37,184 nt of DNA from Betaproteobacteria bacterium. Its GTDB lineage: Bacteria > Acidobacteriota > Terriglobia > Acidiferrales > UBA7541. Within the stretch, counting starts at the first letter, position 1; each line of letters starts with the position of its first letter. This document shows, piece by piece, positions 1 through 8,837 of the stretch. The position numbers were made by a program, and so were the translations under genes. Location of the stretch: the NCBI GenBank assembly GCA_903970165.1, contig CAJCHZ010000058.1:1-37184 (forward strand), read 5' to 3'. The notes beneath the pieces were generated by a model. That model saw nothing but the letters and a program-made list of their open reading frames with translations. It did no database searches and was not told where the DNA came from.

Positions 1-221
1 GCGTGATTTTCGAGGAAGGTAACGTGAGCAGCGCCGCGGCTGAGGGCCTCGATGCCGACAGCGCCAGTGCCGCCGAAGACGTCAAGGAAGCGCGAGCCTG
101 CCACACTTGGGCCGAGCACATTGAAGAGCGTTTCGCGCAAGCGGTCGCTGGTGGGACGGAGCGCGAGGCCCTTCAGGCTCTTCAGGATGCGGCTGCGATA
201 TTTTCCAGCGATGATGCGCAT
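1..221 (-). CDS. rsmD: 16S rRNA (guanine-N2)-methyltransferase RsmD, N-terminal part, cut by window edge
   Basis: This is the first 73 codons of an RsmD-type SAM-dependent methyltransferase, which methylates G966 of 16S rRNA on the small ribosomal subunit. The start reads [13 protein letters not shown], followed by [16 protein letters not shown] and the SAM-binding loop [16 protein letters not shown], all typical of the family. The conserved DPPY catalytic motif lies beyond the window, so completeness cannot be judged. It is the last visible gene of a minus-strand series recG / zinc-ribbon protein / rsmD, about 100 bp downstream of the zinc-ribbon gene. The ATG at 221 is the natural family start, but no strong ribosome binding site precedes it. 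Confidence 0.9.
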   Translation of the reverse strand, partial: MRIIAGKYRSRILKSLKGLALRPTSDRLRETLFNVLGPSVAGSRFLDVFGGTGAVGIEALSRGAAHVTFLENH

Positions 222-319
222 GGATGAAGGAATGAAAAAACATTAACACAGCGGGCGCAGAGACAAAGAGTACCTGGAGAAGAAAAAAACAGTCGAAGCG
301 TGCCTGTGTGGGTCGCGCG

Positions 320-574
320 TTAGGCTGACTGCGCTCTTTCCAGGAGGCGGGTGCTGAGTTGGGAGAATTCTGTGATTAAGTTGGTGGCGTTCTGGCCTGC
401 CATGGTTGCGGCGTCGATCTCGGTGGTGAGCAGGATGGAGGTCGCGACGTCGGCGCTGCATTCGAGGCAGTATTTTCCGGTTTTTCCTGGTAGATCAAAA
501 AGCTCGGCTCGGTGGCCGCAAACGCAGCACTGCAAAGTTGGAGGTTCTTCACAACCTTTCGGACCCGATGACAT
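320..574 (-). CDS. Small zinc-ribbon protein, function unknown
   Basis: The protein has 84 residues and two CxxC knuckles: a CVCGH element near residue 17 and a YCLECS element near residue 36. Together they would form a treble-clef or zinc-ribbon metal site. The C-terminal half is probably helical (TNLITEFSQLSTRLLERAQ). I do not recognise a named family. The ATG at 574 is chosen because a GGGAGA sequence sits 8 bases upstream; the frame is open further 5' but that part has no support. It lies between recG and rsmD on the same strand and could be cotranscribed with them. Nucleic-acid binding is possible but only inferred from the ribbon and the neighbours. Confidence 0.7.
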   Translation of the reverse strand: MSSGPKGCEEPPTLQCCVCGHRAELFDLPGKTGKYCLECSADVATSILLTTEIDAATMAGQNATNLITEFSQLSTRLLERAQSA

Positions 575-703
575 TGGCTTTCTCCCGGAGCCGCGTGGAG
601 CGGGTTGCGACTCACGGATGATGGTAGGGAACCGGGTGTAAGGAAGTCCGGAGCCTGCAATTAGGATTTCGTAAACCACAATAAACCAAGATAAATCAAT
701 AGT

Positions 704-2821
704 TTAGCCGATGCGGGCGAGTTGGTAGCGGCGTTGCCATTCTTTGGGGAGTTGGCGGAGGAGGCCTTCAAGGGCGGCGGATTGGTTGGCGTCTTCGGCG
801 AGAGAGAAGGCTTCCTTGCGGGCGAGCTCCAGGGGCTCTTTGTCGCGTAGGGGGTTGGCGATGTGGAAGCCGAGGTCGCCGGATTGGCGGGTGCCGAAGA
901 ATTCGCCGGGGCCGCGGAGCTGCAAATCGATTTCTGCGATTTTGAAGCCGTCGGTGGTCTCGACCATCGCTTGCAAGCGCGCTTGCGCTTCTTCCGTCAT
1001 GCGGACGGGACCGACGAGGATGCAATGGGATTTAGCGGCGCCGCGGCCGATGCGTCCGCGGAGCTGGTGGAGCTGGGCGAGGCCGAAACGTTCGGCGTGC
1101 TCGATGACCATGACGGTGGCGTTGGGAACGTCCACGCCGACTTCAATGACAGTGGTGGCAACAAGGATTTGCGTTTCGTTTTTGCGAAAACTTTCCATGA
1201 CCGCGTCTTTTTCTTCGCTGGAGAGGCGGCCGTGGAGAAGGCCGAGTTTCAGCTTGGGAAAAACTTCTTTCGAGAGGCGCTTGAATTCTTCCATCGCGGC
1301 TTTCAATTCAAGTTTCGATTCTTCGATTACCGGATAGACGATGTAGGCCTGATGACCAGCGTTGATTTCGCGGCGCAAGGATTCCCAAGTGCCGGGGAGA
1401 TGTGGCTCGGAAGTGAGGTGCGTCTGGATGGGCGTGCGACCCGGTGGAAGCTCGTCGAGGACAGAAACATCGAGATCGCCGTAGAGAGTGAGGGAGAGCG
1501 TGCGCGGGATGGGAGTTGCGGTGAGAACGAGGACATGCGGAGCGTGGCCATGGCTTGCGGCTTTGTCCATCAGCCGTTTGCGCTGCATGACGCCGAAGCG
1601 GTGCTGCTCATCAATGGCGGCGAAGCCGAGGCGGGCAAACTGGACTTGATCTTCGATGAGCGCGTGCGTGCCGATGACGAGTTGCGCTTCGCCAGTACGG
1701 ATGCGTTCGAGGGCCGCGGATTTTTCGGCAAATTTCATTCCGCTGATGAGGAGTTCCACTTTGTAGCCGCCAGGAGCGAGGATGCGTCGCGCGGAAAGAT
1801 AGTGCTGCACGGCGAGAATTTCCGTTGGAGCCATCAGCGCGGCCTGGCAAGCGTTTTCCATGGCAATGACGGCAGCTTGCAGAGCAACGATGGTTTTGCC
1901 GCTGCCGACGTCGCCTTGCAACAGGCGGTTCATGGGAGCGGGTTTTTCTAGGTCGGCGGCGATTTCCGCGAGGACGCGTTTTTGCGCCGCGGTCGGCTTG
2001 AAAGGCAGGATGCGCTTGAGGGCTTCGCGTATTTTTTCTTCGCGGACGCGGAAGGCGATAGCGTTTCCTTTGCGTGTGGCTTTGCGGTCGAGCGCAAGGC
2101 TGAGCTGATACAGAAAAAATTCCTCGAAGATCAAGCGCTGCTGCGCGGGCGTGCGAAAGGTATTGAGCGCTTCGATGGATTCGTTCGGAGGAGGAAAGTG
2201 GACATGGATCTGCGCTTCGCGGCGTGAGGGAAAATTCAGGCGGGCGCGTAAAGCTTCGGGAAGAATGTCTGGAACGCCGGCCTCGAGCATTTGCACAGCC
2301 GCGTACATGGCGCGGCGGATGGCGCGGGAGCCGAAAGAACCGATGGCTTCGTAAATGGGGACGATGCGGCCGACTTCGGTGGAGTCCGGCTCACCGTTGC
2401 CGAGCATCTCGAGTTGCGGGTTAATCATTTCGAGGCGGGCCGGGCGGAGCTTGTCTATTTCGACTTTCCCGTGAAGGATGAGCTGCTGGCCAGCTTTGAG
2501 GCGGTCTTCGAGGTAGCCGCCATGAAAGAATTTGCAGGGGAGAAGGCCGCCGACGGCGTCCTGCACCAGGAGATGATAGATGGCGTTGTAATGGTGTTTG
2601 TGGGGGATGGCCTGGCCGCTCATGACGCGGGCGCGGATAGTGAATGTGCCGCCGGGCAGGATGTCTTTTATGTTGGAGAAATGGATGCGGTCTTCGTAGC
2701 GGAAGGGGAGATAGGCGAGAAGGTCCTCGAAAGTGTGGATGCCGCGCTTGGCCAGGAGTTCGGCGCGCTGCGGGCCGACGCCTTTGATCATACGGACTTC
2801 CGTCGAGAGGCTGAGGGTCAT
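704..2821 (-). CDS. recG: ATP-dependent DNA helicase RecG
   Basis: RecG is a superfamily 2 helicase that remodels stalled replication forks and branch-migrates Holliday junctions. The 705-residue protein has an N-terminal helix-hairpin-helix-like element (MIKGVGPQRAELLAKRGI), a wedge/OB region (about 55-150), and helicase core motifs. These are Walker A GDVGSGKT near residue 304, motif Ia APTEIL, the DEQH box near 404, TATPIPRT, and a C-terminal helicase lobe with VGVDVPNATVMVIEHAERFGLAQLHQLRGRIGR. Length fits the family. The ATG at 2821 is preferred over the GTG at 2827 because an AGAGGT sequence lies just upstream of it. A zinc-ribbon gene and rsmD follow on the same strand. Confidence 0.97.
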   Translation of the reverse strand: MTLSLSTEVRMIKGVGPQRAELLAKRGIHTFEDLLAYLPFRYEDRIHFSNIKDILPGGTFTIRARVMSGQAIPHKHHYNAIYHLLVQDAVGGLLPCKFFHGGYLEDRLKAGQQLILHGKVEIDKLRPARLEMINPQLEMLGNGEPDSTEVGRIVPIYEAIGSFGSRAIRRAMYAAVQMLEAGVPDILPEALRARLNFPSRREAQIHVHFPPPNESIEALNTFRTPAQQRLIFEEFFLYQLSLALDRKATRKGNAIAFRVREEKIREALKRILPFKPTAAQKRVLAEIAADLEKPAPMNRLLQGDVGSGKTIVALQAAVIAMENACQAALMAPTEILAVQHYLSARRILAPGGYKVELLISGMKFAEKSAALERIRTGEAQLVIGTHALIEDQVQFARLGFAAIDEQHRFGVMQRKRLMDKAASHGHAPHVLVLTATPIPRTLSLTLYGDLDVSVLDELPPGRTPIQTHLTSEPHLPGTWESLRREINAGHQAYIVYPVIEESKLELKAAMEEFKRLSKEVFPKLKLGLLHGRLSSEEKDAVMESFRKNETQILVATTVIEVGVDVPNATVMVIEHAERFGLAQLHQLRGRIGRGAAKSHCILVGPVRMTEEAQARLQAMVETTDGFKIAEIDLQLRGPGEFFGTRQSGDLGFHIANPLRDKEPLELARKEAFSLAEDANQSAALEGLLRQLPKEWQRRYQLARIG

Positions 2822-2921
2822 TCGCACCTCTTTTATATCATTGCCGGATGGAGCAAGCGGTCATCCCCAGAAAGATGACCCTGGCGACTGTTTGTTGTTT
2901 TGGGCCCCTTTGCAATTTTGT

Positions 2922-3015
2922 AAGTGTTGCATCTACAGGAGTTAGGTTTTCCTTAAGTCCCTTAGAATCAACACTTGCGTGGCCACTTGCAAGTGTTGTA
3001 TCCAAAGGACTTAGG
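2922..3015. repeat. Cluster 1 of an intergenic inverted-repeat family (three copies, orientation + - +)
   Basis: Three copies of a 25-26 base unit lie in the 375-base gap between recG and the CPBP gene: 2922-2946 (+), 2951-2976 (-) and 2991-3015 (+). The unit reads approximately AAGTGTTG, then a variable base, then ATCTAAAGGACTTAGG. The second and third copies face each other around a GTGGCCAC palindrome, so a transcript could form a long hairpin. Three related copies occur at 33314-33404. The rest of the gap holds a small GGGCAC/GTGCCC hairpin (3074-3092) and a possible promoter. The family resembles REP/MITE-like non-coding elements, but no terminal features of a known mobile element were seen. 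Confidence 0.75.
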
Positions 3016-3112
3016 CTTACTGTGGGGGGTGAGCCTGAATTTGTCCTATTCGTCTTACGTACGCGCGAAGGAGGGGCACTATTATTGTGCCCATCCCATC
3101 CATCGGCGAGAG

Positions 3113-3140
3113 TTGCGGCAGGCTCTGTACGTAGTATAAG
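3113..3140 (+). promoter_or_regulatory. Possible sigma70-type promoter for the CPBP-protein gene
   Basis: A TTGCGG hexamer (3113-3118) and a TATAAG hexamer (3135-3140) are separated by 16 bases, upstream of the GTG start at 3197. The -10 matches the consensus at 5 of 6 positions, the -35 only at 3 of 6. This is a sequence match only. Confidence 0.35.
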
Positions 3141-3196
3141 TGACGAGGTTTTGGTGAGTTTGTTTGGGGAGATTTGTTGGCCTTGCAGGAGGCATT

Positions 3197-6100
3197 GTGG
3201 CGGAAGACCGGCTTAGTGGCTCGGGCAGGTTGAGTGGTTCGGATAAACGGGCGCTGCTGCTTTGGGTGCTGCTGGGTATTGTGGGCGTGTTGTTTGCCTA
3301 CAAATACTTTTTCCAGGCGTTCCCGGAAGCTTCCGTGGATTTCAAGGTTTCGCGAGGGGAAGCGCTGGCACGGGCGCAGAAGTTTCTCAGCAGCGTGGGC
3401 GAGGATGTGAGCGGCTATCGAACGTCGATCGTGTTCGATCTGGACGACAACGCGAAGACTTATCTGGAGCGGGGGCTGGGACTCAAGCAAGCGAACCAGC
3501 TTATGTCGAAAGAGCTGAACATCTGGTATTGGGATGTACGGTTTTTCAAACCGCAGCAGGAGGAAGAGTTTCTGGTCAGGGTAAATCCGGCTGGGGAAAT
3601 TGTCGGGTACGACCACAAGGTTGGAGAGGCGCGGGCAGGAGCGGCGCTGGAGCGGACGGCAGCGGAAGCGTCCGCAAAGGAATTTTTGAGCGGCAAGATG
3701 GGCGTGGATTTGAGCGGGTGGGATTTTCTTACCGAGGAAGCAAATTCGAGCAAGAAACCGAACCGGCTGGATTGGTCGTTTAGCTGGGAAAAGCATGGAT
3801 TCCGGGCGAAGGACGCGCCTTACCGGCTGCGCGTGACCCTTCAGGGGGATCGCCCGGGAAGTTCGGAAGAGTTTTTGCAAGTGCCGGAGGCGTGGGAGAG
3901 AAGCTTTGCGCATCTGAGGTCGAGCAACGATTCGCTTACTTTGGTTTTTACTGTGTTTTACATCGCTTTGTTGGTGGCGGCAATTTGGCTGGCGATTCAG
4001 CTGACGTACAAAGGAATGACGTCGTGGCGTGGAGCGCTCGTGCTGGGCGCGATGGTGGCGGGCTTGCTGTTCCTGCAGAGCTTGAATGACTGGCCGCTCT
4101 GGAGCGCGAGTTACAACACAACCGAAAGTTACGGAACTTTCCTGGCCATGCAGATAGCCAGGGCGCTGGCGCTGGCGGTGGTTACGGCGATTACGATTAC
4201 GCTGGTGCTTCCGGCAGGCGAGCCGCTGTACCGTGCTTCACAGCCCGACCGGCTGCAGCTTTCGAAGATTTTCACGTTGCGGGGATTGCGGTCGAAAGAA
4301 TTTTTTTCGTCGGCGGTAGTGGGGTTGTCGCTGGCGGCGGTGCACATAGGATATGTGGTCGCGTTTTACATTGTGGCGAGCCATTACGGGGCTTGGGCTC
4401 CGCAGGAAGTGAACTATCAAGACTCCGTGAACACGGCGTTCCCCTGGATTTCGGGAGCGGCGATAGGATTGCTGGCTTCGACGAACGAAGAATTTACGTT
4501 CCGGCTGTTTGCGATTCCGTTTTTTGCGCGGCTGACGAAGTCGCGATGGATTGCGGTGATCGTGCCGGCGTTTATGTGGAGCTTTCTGCACAGCAATTAT
4601 CCGCAGGAACCTCCGTACATTCGTGGGATTGAAATTGGGCTTTTCGGCATCGTGGCGGGACTGGTGATGTTGCGCTGGGGCATTCTGGCGACTCTGATCT
4701 GGCACTACACGGTGGATGCGTCGCTGGTGGGATTGTTCCTGCTGCGCTCGAACAGCCTGTACTTCAAAGTATCCGGAGTGGTTGTGGCAGCGGCAGCGGT
4801 GGCGCCGCTGGCGTTTGCCGGCGTTGCGTATCTCGTGCGGGGCCGGTTTGAGGCGGACGAAGATTTGCTGAACAGGGCCGCGCCAGCGGCGGAGTTCCGC
4901 GTTGCGGATGCGCCCGTTGAGATCGCAACCGCGGGCGTTTCGCGGCGGTATGCGCCGCTGACACCCCCGATGATCGGCGTTCTGGCGGTGTGCCTCGTGG
5001 CTGGCGGGGTACTTGCGTGGCGAGGGAAGACGGAAACACTTGGAGATTTCCTGAAGCTGAGCGTGAACGCGAAAAGCGTGCGCCTGGCGGCAGATGAGAT
5101 TCTGCGGAAACGCGGAGTGAATCCGGATTCGTATAAACGCGCGGTCCTTTTGGTAAACGTGACCGATCCGGTCACGAATGAATTCTTGCGGGAACGAGTG
5201 GGCGTTAAGAGACTGAACGAGATTTATGCAGCTGAGATGCCGGGGGTGGTATGGCAGGTGCGCTACTTCCGGGATAGCCAGCCGGAGGAATATTCGGTGA
5301 AGCTCGGTCAGGATGGGGCGCTGCTGGCCTTCAATCACCGGCTGCCGGAAGATGCGGCTGGAGCTTCCCTCAGCAAAGAAGAAGCCCTGGACAAGGCGCA
5401 AGCGTATTTGACGGACGTGAAGAAAATAGATCTGCGCCAGTGGAATCTCGTGGAGCAGGATTCGGACAAGAGGATTCACCGGACGGATCACGAGCTTGCG
5501 TGGGAGATGAAGAAACCGCTCGACGAAGGCTACGGCTCGGCGGCAAGTGGCGAGGGACATGCGTTTGTGCGCTTCAAGGTCGCGGTGCTCGGAGATGAGG
5601 TGGTGGATTACCGGGGCTCGTATTACTCGAAACCGGATTCGCGAGAAGAACAAGAGGCAACGGAAGGGGGGACACTCTGGAGGTATATAAAAATTCCCGA
5701 TGAGTGGCGGCGGAAACAGGAAGAACAAACCTTGCCGCGCACTTTGCTTTCGTACGGATTGTACATCGTGTTTCTGGTTGGGGGCGGGCTTACCGCGCTC
5801 ATCATTTTTCTGAAGAATCTTCGTTCAGAAACGGCGCGATCCGTTCCGTGGAAGAGATTGTCCGGATGGGCGATTTGGGGAATGGTGGCGTATTTGATCG
5901 TTTTTGCATTCGGGGACCGCATCCAGACGGCCCTGAACTCATACAACACTGCAATTCCTTATAAAACGACGATGGGGATCCTGGGAATCGGAGTGCTGCT
6001 GGGGGCGCCGGTTAATTTCGGGCTAGTCATTTTTGTGTTTGGGCTGGCGTGGTATTACGGAAAGCTAGCGTTTGGAGAACAGGAGCTGCCGGTGGGCGGG

Positions 6101-6718
6101 CGACTGCCCGGAATTTATTACCGCGATGCACTGTGGATCGGCGTGTGCGGAACGGCTGGTCTTGTGGGAGTTGGGCGGCTGATCGCACTTTTGTCCAAGT
6201 ATTGGCCGACGGTGGAACGCAACTTTCCGGCGTCGATTGGGCAGAACTTCGACTCGTCGATTCCGTCCGCGGCGGCGTTTGGACAAGCCTTGAGCAGCGG
6301 GCTTTTGCGCGCGGGCTTGGTCGCCGCTGTTGCGGCATTTGTGGCTGCGATGGTGAAGCCGCGGTGGCTGCGTTTTTTGATTTTCCTGTTGGCGGCATTG
6401 TCACTCGTAGGCGGCGATTGGAGCAATGCGGCCGGTTTTGCGAAGCAATTTGTAGGACAAGCAATCGTGTTGGGAGTGATCGTGTTCGCGGTGCAGAAAA
6501 TTGTGCGGTTCAATGTGCTGGGATACTTCCTGGTGTCGGCATGTACTTCACTTCTGGGCGCAGCCACAGAACTATTGGGGCAGCCAGACGCGTATTACCG
6601 CACTAACGGCTATGTGCTGTTGCTCATGATGGGTCTGTTGCTGGCAGGGCCGCTGATTTTATGGCGAATGCGCGGGTCTGGTGGAGGTTCGGAGCAAATA
6701 GCTTCGCCAACGATTTGA
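3197..6718 (+). CDS. Giant multi-pass membrane protein with CPBP intramembrane protease domain and duplicated extracytoplasmic domain
   Basis: The protein is 1173 residues long. After one N-terminal membrane helix comes a soluble domain (about 40-240), then a polytopic region containing the CPBP (CAAX protease and bacteriocin-processing) signature. This is NEEFTFR with E431-E432 and R436 (EExxxR), FLH with H465, and WHYTVD with H503. A second soluble domain (about 615-830) resembles the first; compare VRFFKPQQEEEFLV with VRYFRDSQPEEYSV. A second membrane region (about 845-1165) follows and lacks an EE motif. CPBP proteases cleave peptide bonds within the membrane; the substrate here is unknown. 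The GTG at 3197 is chosen because AGGAGG lies 4 bases upstream; a TTG at 3164 is also in frame. The gene stands alone on its strand. Typical CPBP proteins are only 200-350 residues, so the architecture is unusual. Confidence 0.88.
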   Translation: MAEDRLSGSGRLSGSDKRALLLWVLLGIVGVLFAYKYFFQAFPEASVDFKVSRGEALARAQKFLSSVGEDVSGYRTSIVFDLDDNAKTYLERGLGLKQANQLMSKELNIWYWDVRFFKPQQEEEFLVRVNPAGEIVGYDHKVGEARAGAALERTAAEASAKEFLSGKMGVDLSGWDFLTEEANSSKKPNRLDWSFSWEKHGFRAKDAPYRLRVTLQGDRPGSSEEFLQVPEAWERSFAHLRSSNDSLTLVFTVFYIALLVAAIWLAIQLTYKGMTSWRGALVLGAMVAGLLFLQSLNDWPLWSASYNTTESYGTFLAMQIARALALAVVTAITITLVLPAGEPLYRASQPDRLQLSKIFTLRGLRSKEFFSSAVVGLSLAAVHIGYVVAFYIVASHYGAWAPQEVNYQDSVNTAFPWISGAAIGLLASTNEEFTFRLFAIPFFARLTKSRWIAVIVPAFMWSFLHSNYPQEPPYIRGIEIGLFGIVAGLVMLRWGILATLIWHYTVDASLVGLFLLRSNSLYFKVSGVVVAAAAVAPLAFAGVAYLVRGRFEADEDLLNRAAPAAEFRVADAPVEIATAGVSRRYAPLTPPMIGVLAVCLVAGGVLAWRGKTETLGDFLKLSVNAKSVRLAADEILRKRGVNPDSYKRAVLLVNVTDPVTNEFLRERVGVKRLNEIYAAEMPGVVWQVRYFRDSQPEEYSVKLGQDGALLAFNHRLPEDAAGASLSKEEALDKAQAYLTDVKKIDLRQWNLVEQDSDKRIHRTDHELAWEMKKPLDEGYGSAASGEGHAFVRFKVAVLGDEVVDYRGSYYSKPDSREEQEATEGGTLWRYIKIPDEWRRKQEEQTLPRTLLSYGLYIVFLVGGGLTALIIFLKNLRSETARSVPWKRLSGWAIWGMVAYLIVFAFGDRIQTALNSYNTAIPYKTTMGILGIGVLLGAPVNFGLVIFVFGLAWYYGKLAFGEQELPVGGRLPGIYYRDALWIGVCGTAGLVGVGRLIALLSKYWPTVERNFPASIGQNFDSSIPSAAAFGQALSSGLLRAGLVAAVAAFVAAMVKPRWLRFLIFLLAALSLVGGDWSNAAGFAKQFVGQAIVLGVIVFAVQKIVRFNVLGYFLVSACTSLLGAATELLGQPDAYYRTNGYVLLLMMGLLLAGPLILWRMRGSGGGSEQIASPTI

Positions 6719-6757
6719 TTGCCGGGGAACCTATGATGCTTCGCTTAGTCTCTTAGA

Positions 6758-6777
6758 GGCGAACCCAAAGGTTCGCC
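6758..6777. other. Perfect 8-bp hairpin downstream of the CPBP gene, possible weak terminator
   Basis: GGCGAACC and GGTTCGCC pair perfectly around the four-base loop CAAA, 39 bases after the CPBP stop codon. No U-tract follows, so it is not a classical intrinsic terminator. It may stabilise the 3' end of the transcript. The rest of the 268-base gap before the sigma factor shows no other gene. Confidence 0.35.
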
Positions 6778-6914
6778 ACCTACAGCCATACAACCCTACG
6801 GTGTAAGTCCGAAACAAATGGGGTACGATAATCGTTGTTTAAGTGGAAGCGGATGCTCACCCATGGGACTTTTCGCACGTCCAAATTGGGTGGTCTTAAA
6901 GATTCTGTGTGTGG

Positions 6915-6934
6915 TAGCCAGCCAAAACTGGCTA
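6915..6934. promoter_or_regulatory. Inverted repeat upstream of the ECF sigma operon, possible operator
   Basis: TAGCCAG and CTGGCTA form a perfect 7-bp inverted repeat with a 6-base centre, 52 bases before the sigma factor start codon. It could be an operator or a 5'-UTR hairpin. The evidence is the symmetry and position alone. Confidence 0.3.
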
Positions 6935-6986
6935 ACGTGTTGGAAAACAAGAAGCAACACACGCACATACGAAAAGAAAGCGAAAT

Positions 6987-7664
6987 ATGCCGCTCCCAAG
7001 ATGGGCTCTAGCAGTGGCTAATGATTCAGGCCTGGCAGGCGGCAACAGCGCCTCGCTGGCCGCGGCGGACTCTTTGCCCAACCTGAACGAGCAGACCCTG
7101 GTGGCGGAAGCTCAGGCCGGCAGCAGGGCGGCGTTTGAGGAGCTGGTGCACCGTTACGACCGGGACGTGCTGCGGCTGGCGCTCAATTTGATGAAGCGCC
7201 CGGAAGACGCGCGGGATGTTTATCAGGAAGCGTTTTTGAAAGTTTACCGGAACTTGCACCGGTTCCGTTTCGAATGCAGTTTTTATACGTGGCTCTACCG
7301 GATTGTGACGAACGTTTGCTTGGACCATCTGAGGCGGCGGCAGGCGCGGCCCGAGGATCAATCGCCGGAATCGAATTCAGGGCATCACGAAGAGGGCATT
7401 ACTGACTTTTTTGAGCGGCAGCGCGAGAACCGTCCTACGCTTGATCCCGAACGACAACTTTTTGGCAAAGAGATTCAGGCGCGCATCGCTTCCGCGATGG
7501 AACGGCTTTCGCCGCGCGAACGCGTTGTGTTTGAGATGAAGCACTATCAGGGATTGAAACTGCGGGCGATTGGGGATGCCCTGGGGACGACGGAAGAAAC
7601 GGTAAAGAATTCGTTGTTCCGGGCGACGCGTAAGCTGCGCAGCCAGTTGGGAGGCTTGCGATGA
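6987..7664 (+). CDS. ECF-type RNA polymerase sigma factor
   Basis: The 225-residue protein has sigma region 2 at about 45-112 (AFEELVHRYDRDVLRLAL, DARDVYQEAFLKVYRNL, FYTWLYRIVTNVCLDHLRRR). Region 4 is at about 165-222 (RLSPRERVVFEMKHYQGLKLRAIGDALGTTEETVKNSL), ending in a helix-turn-helix. Region 3 is absent, as in ECF (extracytoplasmic function) factors, which direct RNA polymerase to stress or envelope promoters. The first 35 residues are a poorly conserved extension, so the true start could lie further in. The stop codon overlaps the start of the anti-sigma gene by ATGA, which implies translational coupling. The operon continues with surface and periplasmic proteins. Confidence 0.92.
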   Translation: MPLPRWALAVANDSGLAGGNSASLAAADSLPNLNEQTLVAEAQAGSRAAFEELVHRYDRDVLRLALNLMKRPEDARDVYQEAFLKVYRNLHRFRFECSFYTWLYRIVTNVCLDHLRRRQARPEDQSPESNSGHHEEGITDFFERQRENRPTLDPERQLFGKEIQARIASAMERLSPRERVVFEMKHYQGLKLRAIGDALGTTEETVKNSLFRATRKLRSQLGGLR

Positions 7665-8743
7665 GCGCGCCTCAGAAACAGGTTTGCAAAGATGTTGCGG
7701 CGCTGCTGGTTTTCTATGCTTGCGCAGAGACCAGCGCGCATGAGAACGCGCAGATTGAAAAGCACCTTGCAGCGTGCGCGGCTTGCGCTTCGCAACTTGC
7801 CGAGGAACGGTCTCTCCATGAGTCCCTAATGGATGCGCTGCAGGCATCCGAGCAATTTGATAGCGGAGGGATTCTTCTTTCGCAGTGCCGGAGCGAGCTT
7901 GCGGAAGCGCTAGATGACCTGGCGTCTCCGGTTGAGAAAAAACACTGGGCTCCCGTGGGATGGCTGCGCAGCTGGATGGCGCTGCGGCCGGTTTGGAGCG
8001 CAGCGGTTCTGGTTTTGATTGGCTTAGGGCTGGGTACGCAGGGGCTGCCGTGGTTGTCGGCGCGGTTTGATTCCAATTCGAATGGGCAGACCGTGAATGT
8101 TTCTCCATCGGCGCGCTTTACGGACGACCAACTGGCGAAGATGGCTGTGGCGGGCATCAGTTTTTCTCCCACATACGACAACACAGCTGGAAATGTGCAA
8201 CTGCACGTGCGGACAGAACAGCCGGTAGAGCTTTCCGGCAGCGTTGACGATCCCGATATGCGCCGCGTTCTGACGTACGTGGTGGAAAATGGAAATCAGA
8301 CGGAAGCGGGAGTGCGGCTCGATTGCATGGAAGCGTTGCGTGTGCTCATAGGAGAAGCGGATGTGCGCCGGGCGCTGCTTTACGCTGCGCGGCATGATCA
8401 AAATCCCGCAGTGCGCATGAAAGCGATGGAATCGTTGCGCGATGTAGTGGTGGACGAGACTGTGCGCGAGACGCTGATTGACGCGTTGGAACACGACTCC
8501 AATCCGGGCGTGCGCGTGGAGGCGGTGAACCTGTTGGTGCGCTCGTTGGAGGGTGGGACGCCGGAAGCTGCGCTTGCTCCGAAACCCATGCTGGCCCCTG
8601 AGCCATTGGAGCGCTCTCTCGACCCATCGATGGAACGCGTGATTCAGACACTCCAGGACCTGGAGCGCAGCGATCCCAACCGCTATGTGCGGCTGCGCAG
8701 CGCCGCGGCTTTGCGGCAGATTGATCCGCACGAGGTGCAGTAA
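7661..8743 (+). CDS. Zinc-finger anti-sigma factor with HEAT-like repeat domain
   Basis: The 360-residue protein starts with a ZAS-type anti-sigma domain bearing the H-x3-C-x2-C motif (H35, C39, C42). One membrane helix follows at about 111-131 (VWSAAVLVLIGLGLG), then an outer part. From about 195 the sequence shows helical HEAT-like units (MRRVLTYVVENG; VRRALLYAARHDQNPAVRMKAMESL; VRETLIDALEHDSNPGVRVEAVNLL; and a last unit near 340). The family role is to sequester the cognate ECF factor at the inner membrane. The ATGA overlap with the sigma gene marks its partner. HEAT repeats bind proteins, so here they may sense an envelope partner, which is inference. A TTTSP-like region near 155 (SPSARFTDDQLAKMAVAGISF) is of unknown role. 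Confidence 0.88.
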   Translation: MSAPQKQVCKDVAALLVFYACAETSAHENAQIEKHLAACAACASQLAEERSLHESLMDALQASEQFDSGGILLSQCRSELAEALDDLASPVEKKHWAPVGWLRSWMALRPVWSAAVLVLIGLGLGTQGLPWLSARFDSNSNGQTVNVSPSARFTDDQLAKMAVAGISFSPTYDNTAGNVQLHVRTEQPVELSGSVDDPDMRRVLTYVVENGNQTEAGVRLDCMEALRVLIGEADVRRALLYAARHDQNPAVRMKAMESLRDVVVDETVRETLIDALEHDSNPGVRVEAVNLLVRSLEGGTPEAALAPKPMLAPEPLERSLDPSMERVIQTLQDLERSDPNRYVRLRSAAALRQIDPHEVQ

Positions 8744-8837
8744 GAGCCACGGCAGGAAATTCATTGGGAAATTACTGGGAAGTGCGGCTAGAAGTGCTAT
8801 GAGAAGTTCAGCCAGCTGAGAAGAGTTCCAAGCAAGC

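Noticed and set aside
863..1951. 362-codon open frame on the plus strand inside recG
   Set aside because: It is the antisense shadow of recG, which has all helicase motifs; the frame has no recognisable domain and no ribosome binding site.
4238..5728. 496-codon open frame on the minus strand inside the CPBP gene
   Set aside because: It is antisense to a gene with clear protease motifs; its product is very rich in Arg, His and Pro, typical of a GC-driven shadow frame.
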